From Petroclostridium xylanilyticum (GTDB lineage Bacteria; Bacillota; Clostridia; SK-Y3): DNA of 64,000 nt. The stretch is from assembly GCF_002252565.1 (NCBI RefSeq), contig NZ_NPML01000013.1, positions 124,001 to 188,000 on the forward strand, read 5' to 3'. Below the pieces are notes generated by a model. That model was not told the DNA's origin. It made no database searches and was given only the letters and a program-made list of their open reading frames with translations. The first letter of the stretch is position 1, and the number at the start of each line of letters is the position of its first letter. A program made the translations under genes and the position numbers. This document shows, piece after piece, positions 18,183 through 28,534 of this stretch.

Positions 18183-19541
18183 TTAATTCCTCAAACTGTG
18201 TATAGGCGCTGGAATTCTTCCGCCTCTTTTTATAAATTCTTCACTGCTGTATTCGTTTACCCTCATTACCGGGCCGGAACCTAGCAATCCTCCAAATTCA
18301 ACTACATCCCCGATGTCTTTCCCCGGAGCAGGAATAATTCTTACCGCCGTTGTCTTGTTGTTTACCACTCCTATAGCCGCTTCATCGGCAATAATAGCGG
18401 ATATAGTTGCTGCGCTTGTATTCCCTGGTACTACAATCATATCCAATCCTACCGAACATACACAGGTCATGGCTTCAAGCTTTTCAATAGATAAAGCACC
18501 TTTTGCTACCGCATCTATCATACCTGCATCTTCACTCACCGGAATAAATGCACCGCTTAACCCCCCTACATAAGAAGACGCCATGATGCCTCCTTTTTTT
18601 ACCGCATCATTCAGAAGCGCCAGTGCAGCAGTGGTACCATGGGCACCACACTTTTCAAGGCCCATTTCTTCCAGGATGTGAGCTACACTGTCTCCTATTG
18701 CGGGAGTAGGGGCAAGGGATAGGTCCACTATGCCAAAAGATACTCCCAATCTCTTTGAAGCTTCTCGAGCTACCAGCTGGCCCATTCTTGTAATCTTAAA
18801 GGCTGTTTTCTTAACTGTCTCAGCCACCGTACCAAAATCAGCGCCTCTTACCTTCTCCAGTGCACTCTTTACTGCTCCGGGACCGCTGACGCCAACATTG
18901 ATTACGCACTCCGGTTCACCTACACCGTGGAAGGCTCCCGCCATAAATGGGTTGTCTTCCGGGACATTTGCAAATACAACCAACTTGGCGCACCCAAGTC
19001 CTCCATCATCAGCGGTAAGCTCTGCAGTCTGCTTAATAACCTCCCCCATTTCCCTGACTGCATCCATGTTAATGCCGGCTTTGGTGGTTGCGACATTTAC
19101 AGAAGAACATACTTTTTTAGTTGTACTCAGCGCCAAGGGGATAGACCTAATTAGTTTTCGGTCTCCTACGGTATACCCTTTATGCACCAGCGCAGAAAAT
19201 CCGCCAATAAAATTAACACCTACTATATCAGCTGCTTTATCTAGAGTTTCTGCAAATTTTACATAGTCTTCTTCATCACAGCTTTCTGCTATTAGGGAAA
19301 TAGGAGTAACAGAAATCCTTTTGTTGATGATAGGAATGCCATATTCCTTTTCAATATCCTGTCCAACTTTTACAAGGTTTGCAGCAAGCCGTGTAATCTT
19401 ATTGTAAATCTTTTCCCGGGCAATCCTCCCGTCCGAATGGCAGCAGTCCCTAAGGGATATACCCATGGTAATGGTCCTGATATCGAGGTTTTCCTCCTGT
19501 ATCATTTTTATTGTTTCTATGACTTCAAATGGACTGATCAT
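18183..19541 (-). CDS. UPF0210 (PFL family, DUF711) protein
   Basis: The 452-residue protein fits the PFL/UPF0210 family. It has [20 protein letters not shown] near the N-terminus, [48 protein letters not shown], and the C-terminal [21 protein letters not shown]. The family is structurally related to glycyl-radical enzymes but lacks a known reaction. It is paired 12 bases downstream of an ACT-domain gene, an association kept across Firmicutes. The start is an ATG with AAAGGGGG upstream. Confidence 0.93.
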   Translation of the reverse strand: MISPFEVIETIKMIQEENLDIRTITMGISLRDCCHSDGRIAREKIYNKITRLAANLVKVGQDIEKEYGIPIINKRISVTPISLIAESCDEEDYVKFAETLDKAADIVGVNFIGGFSALVHKGYTVGDRKLIRSIPLALSTTKKVCSSVNVATTKAGINMDAVREMGEVIKQTAELTADDGGLGCAKLVVFANVPEDNPFMAGAFHGVGEPECVINVGVSGPGAVKSALEKVRGADFGTVAETVKKTAFKITRMGQLVAREASKRLGVSFGIVDLSLAPTPAIGDSVAHILEEMGLEKCGAHGTTAALALLNDAVKKGGIMASSYVGGLSGAFIPVSEDAGMIDAVAKGALSIEKLEAMTCVCSVGLDMIVVPGNTSAATISAIIADEAAIGVVNNKTTAVRIIPAPGKDIGDVVEFGGLLGSGPVMRVNEYSSEEFIKRGGRIPAPIHSLRN

Positions 19542-19553
19542 TCTTATCCCCCT

Positions 19554-19823
19554 TTATATACGGTGCATAGAATTAAAGATATCTTCATGTTGTATTTTTA
19601 TGGAAAGTCCAAGTTCCTGTCCTTTTTTCTCCAACTGTTCTGATAAATTTGAAAAATCAACACATGCTTTAGATATATCCACCAGCATAATCATTGTAAA
19701 CATATCCTGCATGATGGTCTGCGAGATATCCAGTATATTTACATTACAGTTTGCCAATATGCCGCTAACCGCTGCAATAATTCCTACCTTGTCTTTTCCT
19801 ATTACAGTAATTACCGCTCTCAT
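19554..19823 (-). CDS. ACT domain-containing protein (UPF0237)
   Basis: A single 89-residue ACT domain (MRAVITVIGKDKVGIIAAVSGILANCNVNILDIS) makes up this protein. ACT domains bind small ligands, often amino acids. The UPF0237 protein is nearly always encoded next to UPF0210, as here, so they probably work together. Strong GGAGG upstream of the ATG. Confidence 0.93.
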   Translation of the reverse strand: MRAVITVIGKDKVGIIAAVSGILANCNVNILDISQTIMQDMFTMIMLVDISKACVDFSNLSEQLEKKGQELGLSIKIQHEDIFNSMHRI

Positions 19824-19909
19824 AATAGACCTCCTTAAATTTTTTCATATCTTTGTATTATATCATACATTTTTTATAACTGCTATATAGTATTTTCATA
19901 AAAAACTTT

Positions 19910-21217
19910 TCATTTCTGTTTTTCTAAAATAATGTATATATCCTCAATCAGCACATCAATTAATGCCTCCTGATACCCCGCATCCCCCTGTTCTTTCAAG
20001 CATTGGCCCAATTGTCTTAACTGTTCATCCTGTATATTTTCCAGTTTTTTTATACTGCATGCGCTAATCTTTTTATTAGAACGGACGGCTTCATAATCTT
20101 TCGGATGATAGCGCCATAATATTAATTGACTTCCATATCTTTTTTTTAGCTTATCCGCTATTAATAGCCCTTCCGGATCAAAGTCGCCTGAATAATAGAT
20201 GGTCGTCCCTTGTTTTGCCAGCATATCCAATAATACAAGAGAAGCAAGTTTTACCTGTCCATAGGTACATATTAATGGAGGGTACATACAGGAGAGTTGG
20301 TCTAATACCGTTGAAAAAACAGCAGGGTTTTCAAAGACAAATACTTTTCCTATTGGACTGGTGATAGCATCAAGCTTGCTTAGATTGGCCAGTGATACCT
20401 GCATAGGTTCTCCAATCGTATAGTATCCTTCCCACCCCGGATGGATTTGTCCGCCTATATATCCTTTTAATCCGCAGCAAACAGTATAGTTTGAGATTTC
20501 GTCCACAAGTATTCCCGCTTTATAAAACAATTCTGCTTTTTCTTCTGCATTTTGAGGTTTGACTGCATTAAAGCGGTACATGATTGCATACTGAAGTAAT
20601 TGACCACATTCGGTTCCTTCATCAAATATATGAGGATTTTTACTAATTTCAGAAGCAAACATTGCGAGGCGTTTTTTCTGGTCAGTTAGACAGGGCAGGT
20701 TGTTTAGAGCTATACAAACAATATGGATATCCTCCTTTAATCTATTCTCATCCATATCATACCTTTTTATGAAGGTTATATAAGCATTTTCCCTGGTTTG
20801 AAGGACATGCCGTACCCAGTCCCCGGCAAGTGTACCTTCAAACGCATCTATTATTTTTTTAAAGAAATCCTCCCGGCGCTGCTTATAGATATTGGCCTTT
20901 TCTTTATTCGAAACAAGCTCCTCATGAAAGTATTCTTTTAGTATATCTTCCAGGTTCAATCCGGCAAATCGGGTTTTGTCCAATGCCTTTTCAAAGTTTT
21001 CCACTTTTATGCTCGCCGATTTTTGTTTTGTATAATCCTTTTTAAGGAAGCCGGTTAAGGCTTCCTGTTCCTGCACGGATAAACCGGTTAATACAATTGT
21101 CCCGCCTATTGCTCCCAGTGATTTATACTTTTCTTTCATTTTTTCAAAAACTCTTTTAAATCCCCTGTTATTTTTAAAATAAAGCACGCATTGTCTAAGC
21201 AAATCAGTCTCATTCAT
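19910..21217 (-). CDS. jetD: Wadjet type II nuclease subunit JetD (DUF2399, TIGR02679)
   Basis: JetD is the topoisomerase-VI-like nuclease of Wadjet, which cuts small circular DNA extruded by the SMC-like JetABC complex. The 435-residue protein has an N-terminal TIGR02679 region and a C-terminal DUF2399 Toprim-like domain. The metal-binding GDFDPEG is at about residues 344-350. The ATG at 21217 follows GGAGTG by 7 bases; the upstream GTG at 21241 is less likely. A gap of 220 bases with two inverted repeats separates it from jetC, so it may have its own control. Confidence 0.92.
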   Translation of the reverse strand: MNETDLLRQCVLYFKNNRGFKRVFEKMKEKYKSLGAIGGTIVLTGLSVQEQEALTGFLKKDYTKQKSASIKVENFEKALDKTRFAGLNLEDILKEYFHEELVSNKEKANIYKQRREDFFKKIIDAFEGTLAGDWVRHVLQTRENAYITFIKRYDMDENRLKEDIHIVCIALNNLPCLTDQKKRLAMFASEISKNPHIFDEGTECGQLLQYAIMYRFNAVKPQNAEEKAELFYKAGILVDEISNYTVCCGLKGYIGGQIHPGWEGYYTIGEPMQVSLANLSKLDAITSPIGKVFVFENPAVFSTVLDQLSCMYPPLICTYGQVKLASLVLLDMLAKQGTTIYYSGDFDPEGLLIADKLKKRYGSQLILWRYHPKDYEAVRSNKKISACSIKKLENIQDEQLRQLGQCLKEQGDAGYQEALIDVLIEDIYIILEKQK

Positions 21218-21260
21218 CCAAAACACTCCATTAATATGCACTGTCCGATTCTTATAATGA

Positions 21261-21356
21261 GCGCAGTTTAAAATTCAATATTTCCATGATTGCAAACTGC
21301 GCGAATTTCATAGATAACTTCCTTGATTTATTTCTAATTTTAAAGTGTGTTATCTA
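21261..21356. repeat. Two inverted repeats in the jetC-jetD spacer
   Basis: GCGCAGTTT (21261-21269) pairs with AAACTGCGC (21294-21302). TAGATAAC (21311-21318) pairs with GTTATCTA (21349-21356). They may be an operator, an RNA processing hairpin or an attenuator for jetD; nothing decides between these. Confidence 0.5.
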
Positions 21357-21437
21357 TATAATTAACCAACTTTAAAACTAAAAATTGTTGTATTACCACA
21401 AATACTAATAAAAATGTGCTTGATTTGTATTCAATTC

Positions 21438-24400
21438 TCAATTTGTTACCAGTTCCCTTACCTTTCCATTCCATCGGTACCGGATAACTGTCACAAAATC
21501 TGCATTATTAGGCCGTACCAGCTCACAGATGGATAGAGAAGGGACCGTATCGTAATCTCCCCATAAAATCTGGGAGTTTATTATAAAGTTGAGCTTCAAC
21601 TCCTCCAATAGCCTAAACATATCTCTGATATTATTTTCATCTACCCCGGCAAAAGCTTCATCGAGGGAAATGATTCTTGGACAATCTTTCCGTGCCCCTT
21701 CATACCGGGCATACACAGAAGAAAACAAGGGTACATACATTGCCATTGCTTTCTCGCCACCACTAAATTTATCAAAAGCGTTATTGGTAAGTTCTTTCTT
21801 ATTTTCGCCGGTCTTTCGGAAGAACAAGCGGAACTCAAACCACTTTCTGTAATCCAGTATATCCTTCATAATCGCATGGAAGGTCTGAGTGGTCCCGGTA
21901 TCCTCCAGCTCTTTTTTGGCCTGGGCAATTTTAGAACGGAAATGGGATGACAGCTTGTTAAAATCTTCTTCCCTCAGCAGGTTTGCATCAGACTTCAAAA
22001 TATCCACCAATTCCTTGGTATCCAGCTGTTCTTCAGTTTCTGCAACCCTGCTTTTCCACATCAAACTAAAAGACAAGCCACTGGAGGTATTCATAGACTC
22101 CATCAGATCGTTCATCTTTTTTACCCACTGTTCAGCATGATAGATTTTTGCCCTTATCTTCTTACTAATGGTATGGGCTAATATATCTTCAAACAACTGG
22201 CGGTCACTTTCTTTAAATAATCTCTCATTTTCTTCAATGGAATCTTCAAGAAATTCGATTAATGTATAAAAGTTTACCTCTCTTCCCTGAATTTTTGCAG
22301 TAAGCTCCAGTCTTTTTTGTGCATTAAAGATCTTTCTTATTCTTTCGTCCTCTTCCTGGGGCAGTTCATCAAATATATATTCAGTAATAAGGTTATATTC
22401 AGTCATATACTGACGGGTCTCGTGATATTTCTCCTGTAAGGCAGTTGCATAATCTTCCCTGGACCTGCCCTCTTTTTCTTCACCTTTAAGCTCATTATAT
22501 ATTTTTCTTGCGACATTATCCATATCGTTTTCCAATTCTGGCTTTGCAACATATCCCAGGTGATACTCTTGTTTAAATCCTTCCCGGTGGACATCATATA
22601 TTTTTTCAACAATTAAAACTTCTTCTTTCAGCCTGTTTAGTCTTTCCGACGTTGTCCCGTATTTTTCCCTGTATATTGCTGCATTATTGATTTCTTTTTC
22701 AATTCTCTGGGGAATAGTTTTCAGGCCCTCGATACATTCTTCTATCTCTTTTCTAATTTCTTCGTAATTTGTCTGTTTTAGCAGTTCCCTGTAATTATCA
22801 ATTATCTTAACATTTTCAGTGATATCTCTGCCAATCCTAGTTAAATCATATAACAGGTTGTCAATGTCCTGTAAAATATCTTCAACCTGTTCCTGGATAG
22901 TTTGTATCTGCCTCACCAACTGGAGCAGTTTGGTATGTCTGGTTTCCAGATCCCTCAGCATATCTTTATATGCATCGGCATCTTCCTGAGCCTGCTCGTA
23001 AGCCTCAACGTTCAGGGGAATTTCCATTCTGAACGTTATTTCCCTGACATGCTCACGGATTTGTTTTAAAAGGCTGTAGCTTTTTTCTGCGTATCTCTCT
23101 TTTGCTTCTACTTCCTTTTGCGTGCTTTCCAGTTTTAACCTTGCTGCATATACAAATCCAAAAGCTGTTTCCAGGTCCTTCTTGTCCGGAAATCTTTTAA
23201 ATTCTGTTTGCAGCGCTTCCAATTTATTTTCCAGTTCTTTAATCTTTTCTTCTTGTCCACAAATTCTGGCTTTAATCTCTTCAATCTCAATCTCAATCTT
23301 TCTTATAATTTCCTCCCGGTAGCTTTTACGAGCCTGAGACCCGATAAATCTGGCACAAGTGGCAGCACTTACCTTTCCTTTCAACACCCCAATACCATAC
23401 TCACCTTTTTCACTAATATAGGTTAATGCTTCCTGCTGGTCCAGCATAATACTCTTTAAGACATTATCAATATCTTCATAGGTTAATTCACCCTCTATCA
23501 ATTGCTCCGGTTTTAAAAGGGAAGATAATTCATGCCTGAAATACTGCGGTTCAGGGAAAATATACCTGTCCGCCATTCCCTCATCCACTTGCAGCACCTG
23601 TTTTTGATACTTTTTAGGAACAATAAGGGCGTCCAGGAGACCCATATCCATTAAAGCTTCTTCCAGCCTGCCTTTTAATTCTTCAGAAAGCCCCGGCTGA
23701 AAATCCACGGCTTTGTACAGGGGCAAAAAAGGAATTCCTTGCTGTATCATCTTCTCTCTGTTTAGTACCACTTTACTTTCCCTTGCCGGTTCAGGATCTT
23801 TCTTACTTTTCCACTCTGCCAATTCTACCTGTTTGCTTTTTAATTCTTCTTCATATCCGGTTTTTAGCGATTCCAGCTTAATCTTCTCAGCCCTTACATT
23901 ACTTTCAAGGAAATGATATTCTTTGCGTACTTCACTCAGAATATCGTCGTAGCCTGTATTTTGCCCGTATCCCCTCACCAGCCTGGCTACACCAATTACT
24001 GAGGGCTCAGATAGTTTCAATTGTGTATTGCTCCTATTCCATTGATATACCTGTTCTATAAACTCTTCTTTTGCTTCTTCAAATAAAGTCCCGGCTTTGT
24101 CCAATTCCTTGACGGCGTTGTCCCTTTCATTTTTTGCATGGTCTAATTCCTGCAGCGCCTTATCATACTCCTGCGTCTGCCTTTTTTCCTCCTCCAATGC
24201 CTTTTTTCCTTTTGAAATTTTTTCGCGGTAACGTTTAATCTCGTTATTCAAATAAGAAAAGTTATATTGCCTGGATAAATCCTTACACATTTCATCCCGT
24301 GCAAAAGCATGTTCATGGAAATAAAAATCATCGGCAAGGGAATCCATTTCCTCCAGCAGCTGCATGATATCCTGCTGCAGCTGTTCCCGCTCACTTTCAA

Positions 24401-25526
24401 TACCGTTCAAATTATTTTGCAGTTGAATCTGTCTCTTTTTCTTGCCTTCAAGATTATTTTGTTTTTCCTTTTCCTGCTGCTGCAATTGTTGCAGCAATTG
24501 TTCCCTTTTATCCAGTTCCTGCTTTGCCCTGAAGCTGTCGTGCTGCTCAAGCTCTCTCTTTTTATGCTCTAGGACTTTTTGGGTAGTCCTTAACTGTTCC
24601 AAATTACTGTCGGCCTGCTCATATGCACGGCGGTATTCTTCCCCGGCTTTTTCCAACTGCTGTACTTCCTGTCTTGTTTTGTCCAACTGCTGCCTCGCTT
24701 CCAGCAGATTTTTAGCCTTTTCCAAAAGTACAAAACGGTTATATTTATCGTATTCATTTTTCAACCGGTCGGCTGCTTTTTTACTTTCCTTTAAAACTTC
24801 CAATTGACTTTTAATATTATCCATATTTTCGATTGCTTCTGACATGGGACGTAAATCTTCATCGGATAAAGGCTGGAGAGAGTTGTTCATGATGTCATAG
24901 ATAACCGTGGGCTTAAAATCCTTGGATAACTTGGGCGTCCTTAAGTGCACCAGCAGCTTGATTAATTCATCATAATCCTCAATGTTTTCAAAACCAAATA
25001 ACAGCTTGTTGACCATTCCCATATAATCGGCCTGGCTTTCATGGAATTCTCCACCCTCACCAATCCTATTTTTCAGTTCTGTTTTACTTAAAGGTACTTT
25101 TTCTCCAACATCCTTATACAGGAAAAAGTTTTTTCCAATTCTTCTTCCATCGGTAATGGCAAATCCCCAAAAATCCATACTTTTACCCCTTTTGGCACGC
25201 AACCCCATGCCAATGGTCAGATAGATGCCTGTTTTCTGTTTGACAAGCTCCATATACAGATAACCGGTCCTTTCATCTTCTCCCAGGTCATCTTCTCCCA
25301 ACAAATAATTCTCCAGCTTACGCGCCCTGGAACCAAAAGGGTCCAGCCGTTCCGGGCTCTTATTGCCATCCAGCAACAACGGAATAAAACTTTGCATGGT
25401 AACTGACTTTCCGGAACCGTTCGCTCCCCTGAGCAACAGCCTGCCATCACAAAAGTGAAATTCTTCTTCATCGTAATACCAAAAGTTGATCAAACCTATT
25501 CTATTAATAAGCCATCGGTCATTCAA
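21438..25526 (-). CDS. jetC: Wadjet type II SMC-like ATPase JetC (TIGR02680)
   Basis: JetC is the SMC/MukB-like motor of Wadjet that extrudes DNA loops. The 1362-residue protein has Walker A GANGSGKS at residues 34-41. Very long coiled coils run through about 240-450 and 750-1050, around a central hinge-like region. The ABC signature FSGGEKAMAMY begins at about 1254 and Walker B IISLDEAFAG at about 1285. The start is TTG at 25526 with GGAGGG 8 bases upstream. It lies 29 bases after jetB. All ATPase motifs look intact. Confidence 0.95.
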   Translation of the reverse strand: MNDRWLINRIGLINFWYYDEEEFHFCDGRLLLRGANGSGKSVTMQSFIPLLLDGNKSPERLDPFGSRARKLENYLLGEDDLGEDERTGYLYMELVKQKTGIYLTIGMGLRAKRGKSMDFWGFAITDGRRIGKNFFLYKDVGEKVPLSKTELKNRIGEGGEFHESQADYMGMVNKLLFGFENIEDYDELIKLLVHLRTPKLSKDFKPTVIYDIMNNSLQPLSDEDLRPMSEAIENMDNIKSQLEVLKESKKAADRLKNEYDKYNRFVLLEKAKNLLEARQQLDKTRQEVQQLEKAGEEYRRAYEQADSNLEQLRTTQKVLEHKKRELEQHDSFRAKQELDKREQLLQQLQQQEKEKQNNLEGKKKRQIQLQNNLNGIESEREQLQQDIMQLLEEMDSLADDFYFHEHAFARDEMCKDLSRQYNFSYLNNEIKRYREKISKGKKALEEEKRQTQEYDKALQELDHAKNERDNAVKELDKAGTLFEEAKEEFIEQVYQWNRSNTQLKLSEPSVIGVARLVRGYGQNTGYDDILSEVRKEYHFLESNVRAEKIKLESLKTGYEEELKSKQVELAEWKSKKDPEPARESKVVLNREKMIQQGIPFLPLYKAVDFQPGLSEELKGRLEEALMDMGLLDALIVPKKYQKQVLQVDEGMADRYIFPEPQYFRHELSSLLKPEQLIEGELTYEDIDNVLKSIMLDQQEALTYISEKGEYGIGVLKGKVSAATCARFIGSQARKSYREEIIRKIEIEIEEIKARICGQEEKIKELENKLEALQTEFKRFPDKKDLETAFGFVYAARLKLESTQKEVEAKERYAEKSYSLLKQIREHVREITFRMEIPLNVEAYEQAQEDADAYKDMLRDLETRHTKLLQLVRQIQTIQEQVEDILQDIDNLLYDLTRIGRDITENVKIIDNYRELLKQTNYEEIRKEIEECIEGLKTIPQRIEKEINNAAIYREKYGTTSERLNRLKEEVLIVEKIYDVHREGFKQEYHLGYVAKPELENDMDNVARKIYNELKGEEKEGRSREDYATALQEKYHETRQYMTEYNLITEYIFDELPQEEDERIRKIFNAQKRLELTAKIQGREVNFYTLIEFLEDSIEENERLFKESDRQLFEDILAHTISKKIRAKIYHAEQWVKKMNDLMESMNTSSGLSFSLMWKSRVAETEEQLDTKELVDILKSDANLLREEDFNKLSSHFRSKIAQAKKELEDTGTTQTFHAIMKDILDYRKWFEFRLFFRKTGENKKELTNNAFDKFSGGEKAMAMYVPLFSSVYARYEGARKDCPRIISLDEAFAGVDENNIRDMFRLLEELKLNFIINSQILWGDYDTVPSLSICELVRPNNADFVTVIRYRWNGKVRELVTN

Positions 25527-25555
25527 TATATTTACCCTCCCAATTATAGAATTAT

Positions 25556-26692
25556 TTATTCTCCATTAAAATTATCCGGATATTTTCCAATCATCTTTCC
25601 CACCAAAGGCATTAACGTTATCTCTTTTTGACTGTCCTGTACTTCCAGCATGTTGAAACTTTTCATATAGGCTGTTACCTCTTCGCACAATTTGGACAAT
25701 TTCATTTCCCTGTATTCCTTGCTCCAACCACTGATGTACCGTTCACGGCATAGCTCTATCAAACTCTCAAACCTCGCCGTTGACAGCGTAATGGTGTCAT
25801 TTTCATTTTTTGTTAGTTCGCCTTTTGATAGCAGCTCTACAATGATGCTATTTAACTGTAAGACAATATCAGATATATTCTTACTATCGGGAAATACATC
25901 CTTAAAAAAATGCTTGCTTTCATCCAGCACGATAAACGCTCCATTTTTGTGAATATGAAGCTGGCTGTCCAAAATATCCTCCACATCTTTTTGCAGTATG
26001 TTTCTATAAGTCTTTATGTACAGATAATCCTGGTCTTCCACACCTTCGGAGTATACGGCAGGGGACATGAAAAGCCTCCTGTATACCCGGTTCCTTCTGA
26101 CTCTTCCCCTATCCCTATCTACGTCCAGCCATTCTCCCTGTTCCATATCCCTCCACGAAGTATAGTTTAATATATTTCCTGTAAAGTTCCGCACAAAATA
26201 CCTTGATAACCCGGTGTTTTCATAAAGTACTTCAGTTTCCAGGGTATTTGAAAAGCTTTGTTCATCCCCGTCATCCAGCTTAATCAAATTTATTTCTGCT
26301 GCAAAACGCAGCACTTTTACCAGATGTCTTCTATGTTTATAAAGGGTCCAATCTACTTTTTCTTCTCCCGGAAAGGTAGCTTCAATAAATTCTGTTACCT
26401 GTGAAAGTACAAATTGCTCTTCCGGACCTTTATCTTCAAGAAACATCAATAAAAGACATAGAAATGCATATTCCATCGGATCATCAAATCCTGTAATTCC
26501 CATCCAAGGTTCCGCCTTTCCCGGAAGTTTCTCCAGCTTAATGAGATAAGGCGTTATAATAAGCTGATAGCCCAACTTATCTTCCAGAAAACTTTTAAAC
26601 TTCGGCGAAGCGTCTTTTACTGCATAATACAATTCTTTATCCTCTTCTTTTACAATCCAAAACCGTTCAAGGAGTTGTTCCAATTCTTTCAT
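25556..26692 (-). CDS. jetB: Wadjet type II subunit JetB (DUF2398, TIGR02678)
   Basis: JetB is the kite-type (MukE/ScpB-like) partner in the Wadjet condensin. The 378-residue protein matches DUF2398 in length and in its tandem winged-helix character. Recognisable stretches are FVLSQVTEFIEATF, HRRHLVKVLRFAAEINLIKLDDGDE, and RNRVYRRLFMSPAVYSEG. The ATG at 26692 lies just after the jetA stop (26697), with GGTGAG upstream. A GTG six codons earlier would overlap jetA. It belongs to the jetA-B-C operon. Confidence 0.92.
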   Translation of the reverse strand: MKELEQLLERFWIVKEEDKELYYAVKDASPKFKSFLEDKLGYQLIITPYLIKLEKLPGKAEPWMGITGFDDPMEYAFLCLLLMFLEDKGPEEQFVLSQVTEFIEATFPGEEKVDWTLYKHRRHLVKVLRFAAEINLIKLDDGDEQSFSNTLETEVLYENTGLSRYFVRNFTGNILNYTSWRDMEQGEWLDVDRDRGRVRRNRVYRRLFMSPAVYSEGVEDQDYLYIKTYRNILQKDVEDILDSQLHIHKNGAFIVLDESKHFFKDVFPDSKNISDIVLQLNSIIVELLSKGELTKNENDTITLSTARFESLIELCRERYISGWSKEYREMKLSKLCEEVTAYMKSFNMLEVQDSQKEITLMPLVGKMIGKYPDNFNGE

Positions 26693-26696
26693 AAAC

Positions 26697-28190
26697 TCAC
26701 CCTTCCCCACCTACTTTACCGAATTCAATAATATATGCAGGCATCTCTAAATTGCCGTCTTCGCACTGCAATATACATCTTTCACCTTTTTTAGGCAAGA
26801 TAAGCTTAAAAATTCTCCCATCTTCGGTTTTTGCTGTATGATAAGGCGAAGCAATTGCTTTTCCAACCCATTTTAGCAGGGTGGTTCTTACATGTGATTG
26901 TATTTTGGGAAGCTTTGAGAACTCTATATGAGACTGATCAATATAGCTGGCCATAACCTCTTGCTCTTTTTCTCTTGTCCAAATATACTGTTCTAAAAGT
27001 TTTTGCTTCCTTTCGGTTTTATCTACAATGGGATTACGGCTGCTTTTTTCCCTGTAATTTCTCACCCTTGGTTTTACTTCAATGACAAACGGCTCTTCAT
27101 CAAACACTCCGCTATTAATACTATCCGTCTGCCTGGTAATATCTCCCTTAATATGACGTGTGTTGAATATACCGAAGGCAAGGGAAGATAGTTTATGGGC
27201 TTCGTCCATATCTTTGCAAGCCAGGAACATTTCACACAATTTTTTATACTCTTCTTTTCTATTGGCAGCACTATTCCTGCTTTCTACAATTTGAGAAGCA
27301 AAACGTGTAATTTTTCTAATAATTTCATTGGTTATCTCAAACAGTTTAACCACTTCGCTTTCACTGGTGCCTGTCCCTAAAAACCAGTTGCGAAAGTTTA
27401 TCCATCTGCCCTGAATATTTTCATATAGGTCATCCTGTGGTATTTCCATATCGATTCTTGGAATGGATTTTTCGTATTCCAAAACTTTGGACAAAACCTT
27501 TTTTACTGTATCATCCTGCAAATTTTTAAGCATTTCTTCAATGGTATAGGATGTTTTTTGAAGTTCCTTCACAAATTCTCTGAGATATTCAATAATAGCA
27601 TCCTTGTAAGCGATAAATTCCCTGGTTTTCATTAATTCTTCTGCTTTTAGACTATGAAAACTTCTAATATAATCCTGGTAGTTTTGGTTCAACCTCTTAA
27701 AATCGGTGTTTAAATCCCTCCACCAAGCTCCCACTATTTTTACATCTGCATTCACCATGCTGTTCAATTTCATAATCTCATCTTTAATTCGCTCAAATAA
27801 TGTGGGTTCCAGGGAAGCACCTTCTACAAACAAATTTTCAAGCTTAATGGTCATTCTTTCGATTTCTACCGAGTATTCCGAAAGCTGATAACGGAATTGC
27901 TTGTTTTTAAACTCTTCCACTGTAGCCGCTTTAGATGTATCCTGCACCGGAATCAGGTTTCCCCATTCCACCAACACATCCAGATCCTGTTTGCACTGGT
28001 CTATGGTATATTCTTTAAATATTTCATGCTTTTTTAATTCCTCATAGACCTCTTCCTTGTACATCCAGTACTTGATTTTCTCATATTGAAGATAGAAGAA
28101 TCTCAAGATCGGTCGATACCGCCATGAATTTTCAGCAGCAAGATATTTTGTTTCTGTAATAGGCTTTGTAAGCTTAGTATTTATTTCCAT
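26697..28190 (-). CDS. jetA: Wadjet type II subunit JetA (DUF2397, TIGR02677)
   Basis: JetA is the kleisin-like (MukF-type) subunit that bridges JetB and JetC. The 497-residue protein fits DUF2397. The N-terminal winged-helix region contains RPILRFFYLQYEKIKYWMYKEEVYEEL, the middle is helical, and the C-terminal domain ends with GKAIASPYHTAKTEDGRIFKL. It is the first gene of the system; AGGGGAT lies before the ATG, and a promoter is visible 50-80 bases upstream. All four Wadjet genes are complete here, so the system is probably functional. Confidence 0.92.
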   Translation of the reverse strand: MEINTKLTKPITETKYLAAENSWRYRPILRFFYLQYEKIKYWMYKEEVYEELKKHEIFKEYTIDQCKQDLDVLVEWGNLIPVQDTSKAATVEEFKNKQFRYQLSEYSVEIERMTIKLENLFVEGASLEPTLFERIKDEIMKLNSMVNADVKIVGAWWRDLNTDFKRLNQNYQDYIRSFHSLKAEELMKTREFIAYKDAIIEYLREFVKELQKTSYTIEEMLKNLQDDTVKKVLSKVLEYEKSIPRIDMEIPQDDLYENIQGRWINFRNWFLGTGTSESEVVKLFEITNEIIRKITRFASQIVESRNSAANRKEEYKKLCEMFLACKDMDEAHKLSSLAFGIFNTRHIKGDITRQTDSINSGVFDEEPFVIEVKPRVRNYREKSSRNPIVDKTERKQKLLEQYIWTREKEQEVMASYIDQSHIEFSKLPKIQSHVRTTLLKWVGKAIASPYHTAKTEDGRIFKLILPKKGERCILQCEDGNLEMPAYIIEFGKVGGEG

Positions 28191-28238
28191 GCGATCCCCT
28201 TCATACCTTTCAGATGTTCATCCTATTTCTTGTCATAG

Positions 28239-28268
28239 ATTATACCATTTTGTCAAAATAATATTCAA
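28239..28268 (-). promoter_or_regulatory. Probable promoter of the Wadjet operon
   Basis: TTGAAT and TATAAT are separated by 18 bases on the minus strand, about 50 bases before the jetA start codon. Confidence 0.6.
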
Positions 28269-28299
28269 CGGAACATTATCACTTTACAGTAAAATTTAT

Positions 28300-28490
28300 A
28301 TGAAAATAGTGGGGAGTGGACAGTGGGGAGTAAAACCGAAACCACTAAAAAAGTCCGTTTTAGCAGGAAGAAGGGATGCGACTTGGGGACGGTTCGTCTG
28401 TCGAATGTGCTTTTCATGCGACCGAGGAACCGTCCCCATGTCGAAGCCCCGAGCAATCAAGCATATTTTCATGGGTAATACCCATGGCCT
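28300..28490. repeat. Composite repeat R1 with REP-like core (inverted copy)
   Basis: This is the reverse complement of much of 53880-54125. The core GGGGACGGTTC (28385-28395) and GAACCGTCCCC (28427-28437) form a stem with a 31-nt loop. It fills most of the 344-base gap between jetA and the P-loop gene; no gene is seen there. Confidence 0.85.
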
Positions 28491-28534
28491 TCTTTTATTG
28501 TTTAAACGACAAAAACACTTGGGATATTAAGTTT

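Noticed and set aside
28300-28490. CRISPR array
   Set aside because: The repeated strings are palindromic REP-like units with conserved loops and no regular spacer-repeat alternation; no cas genes are present.
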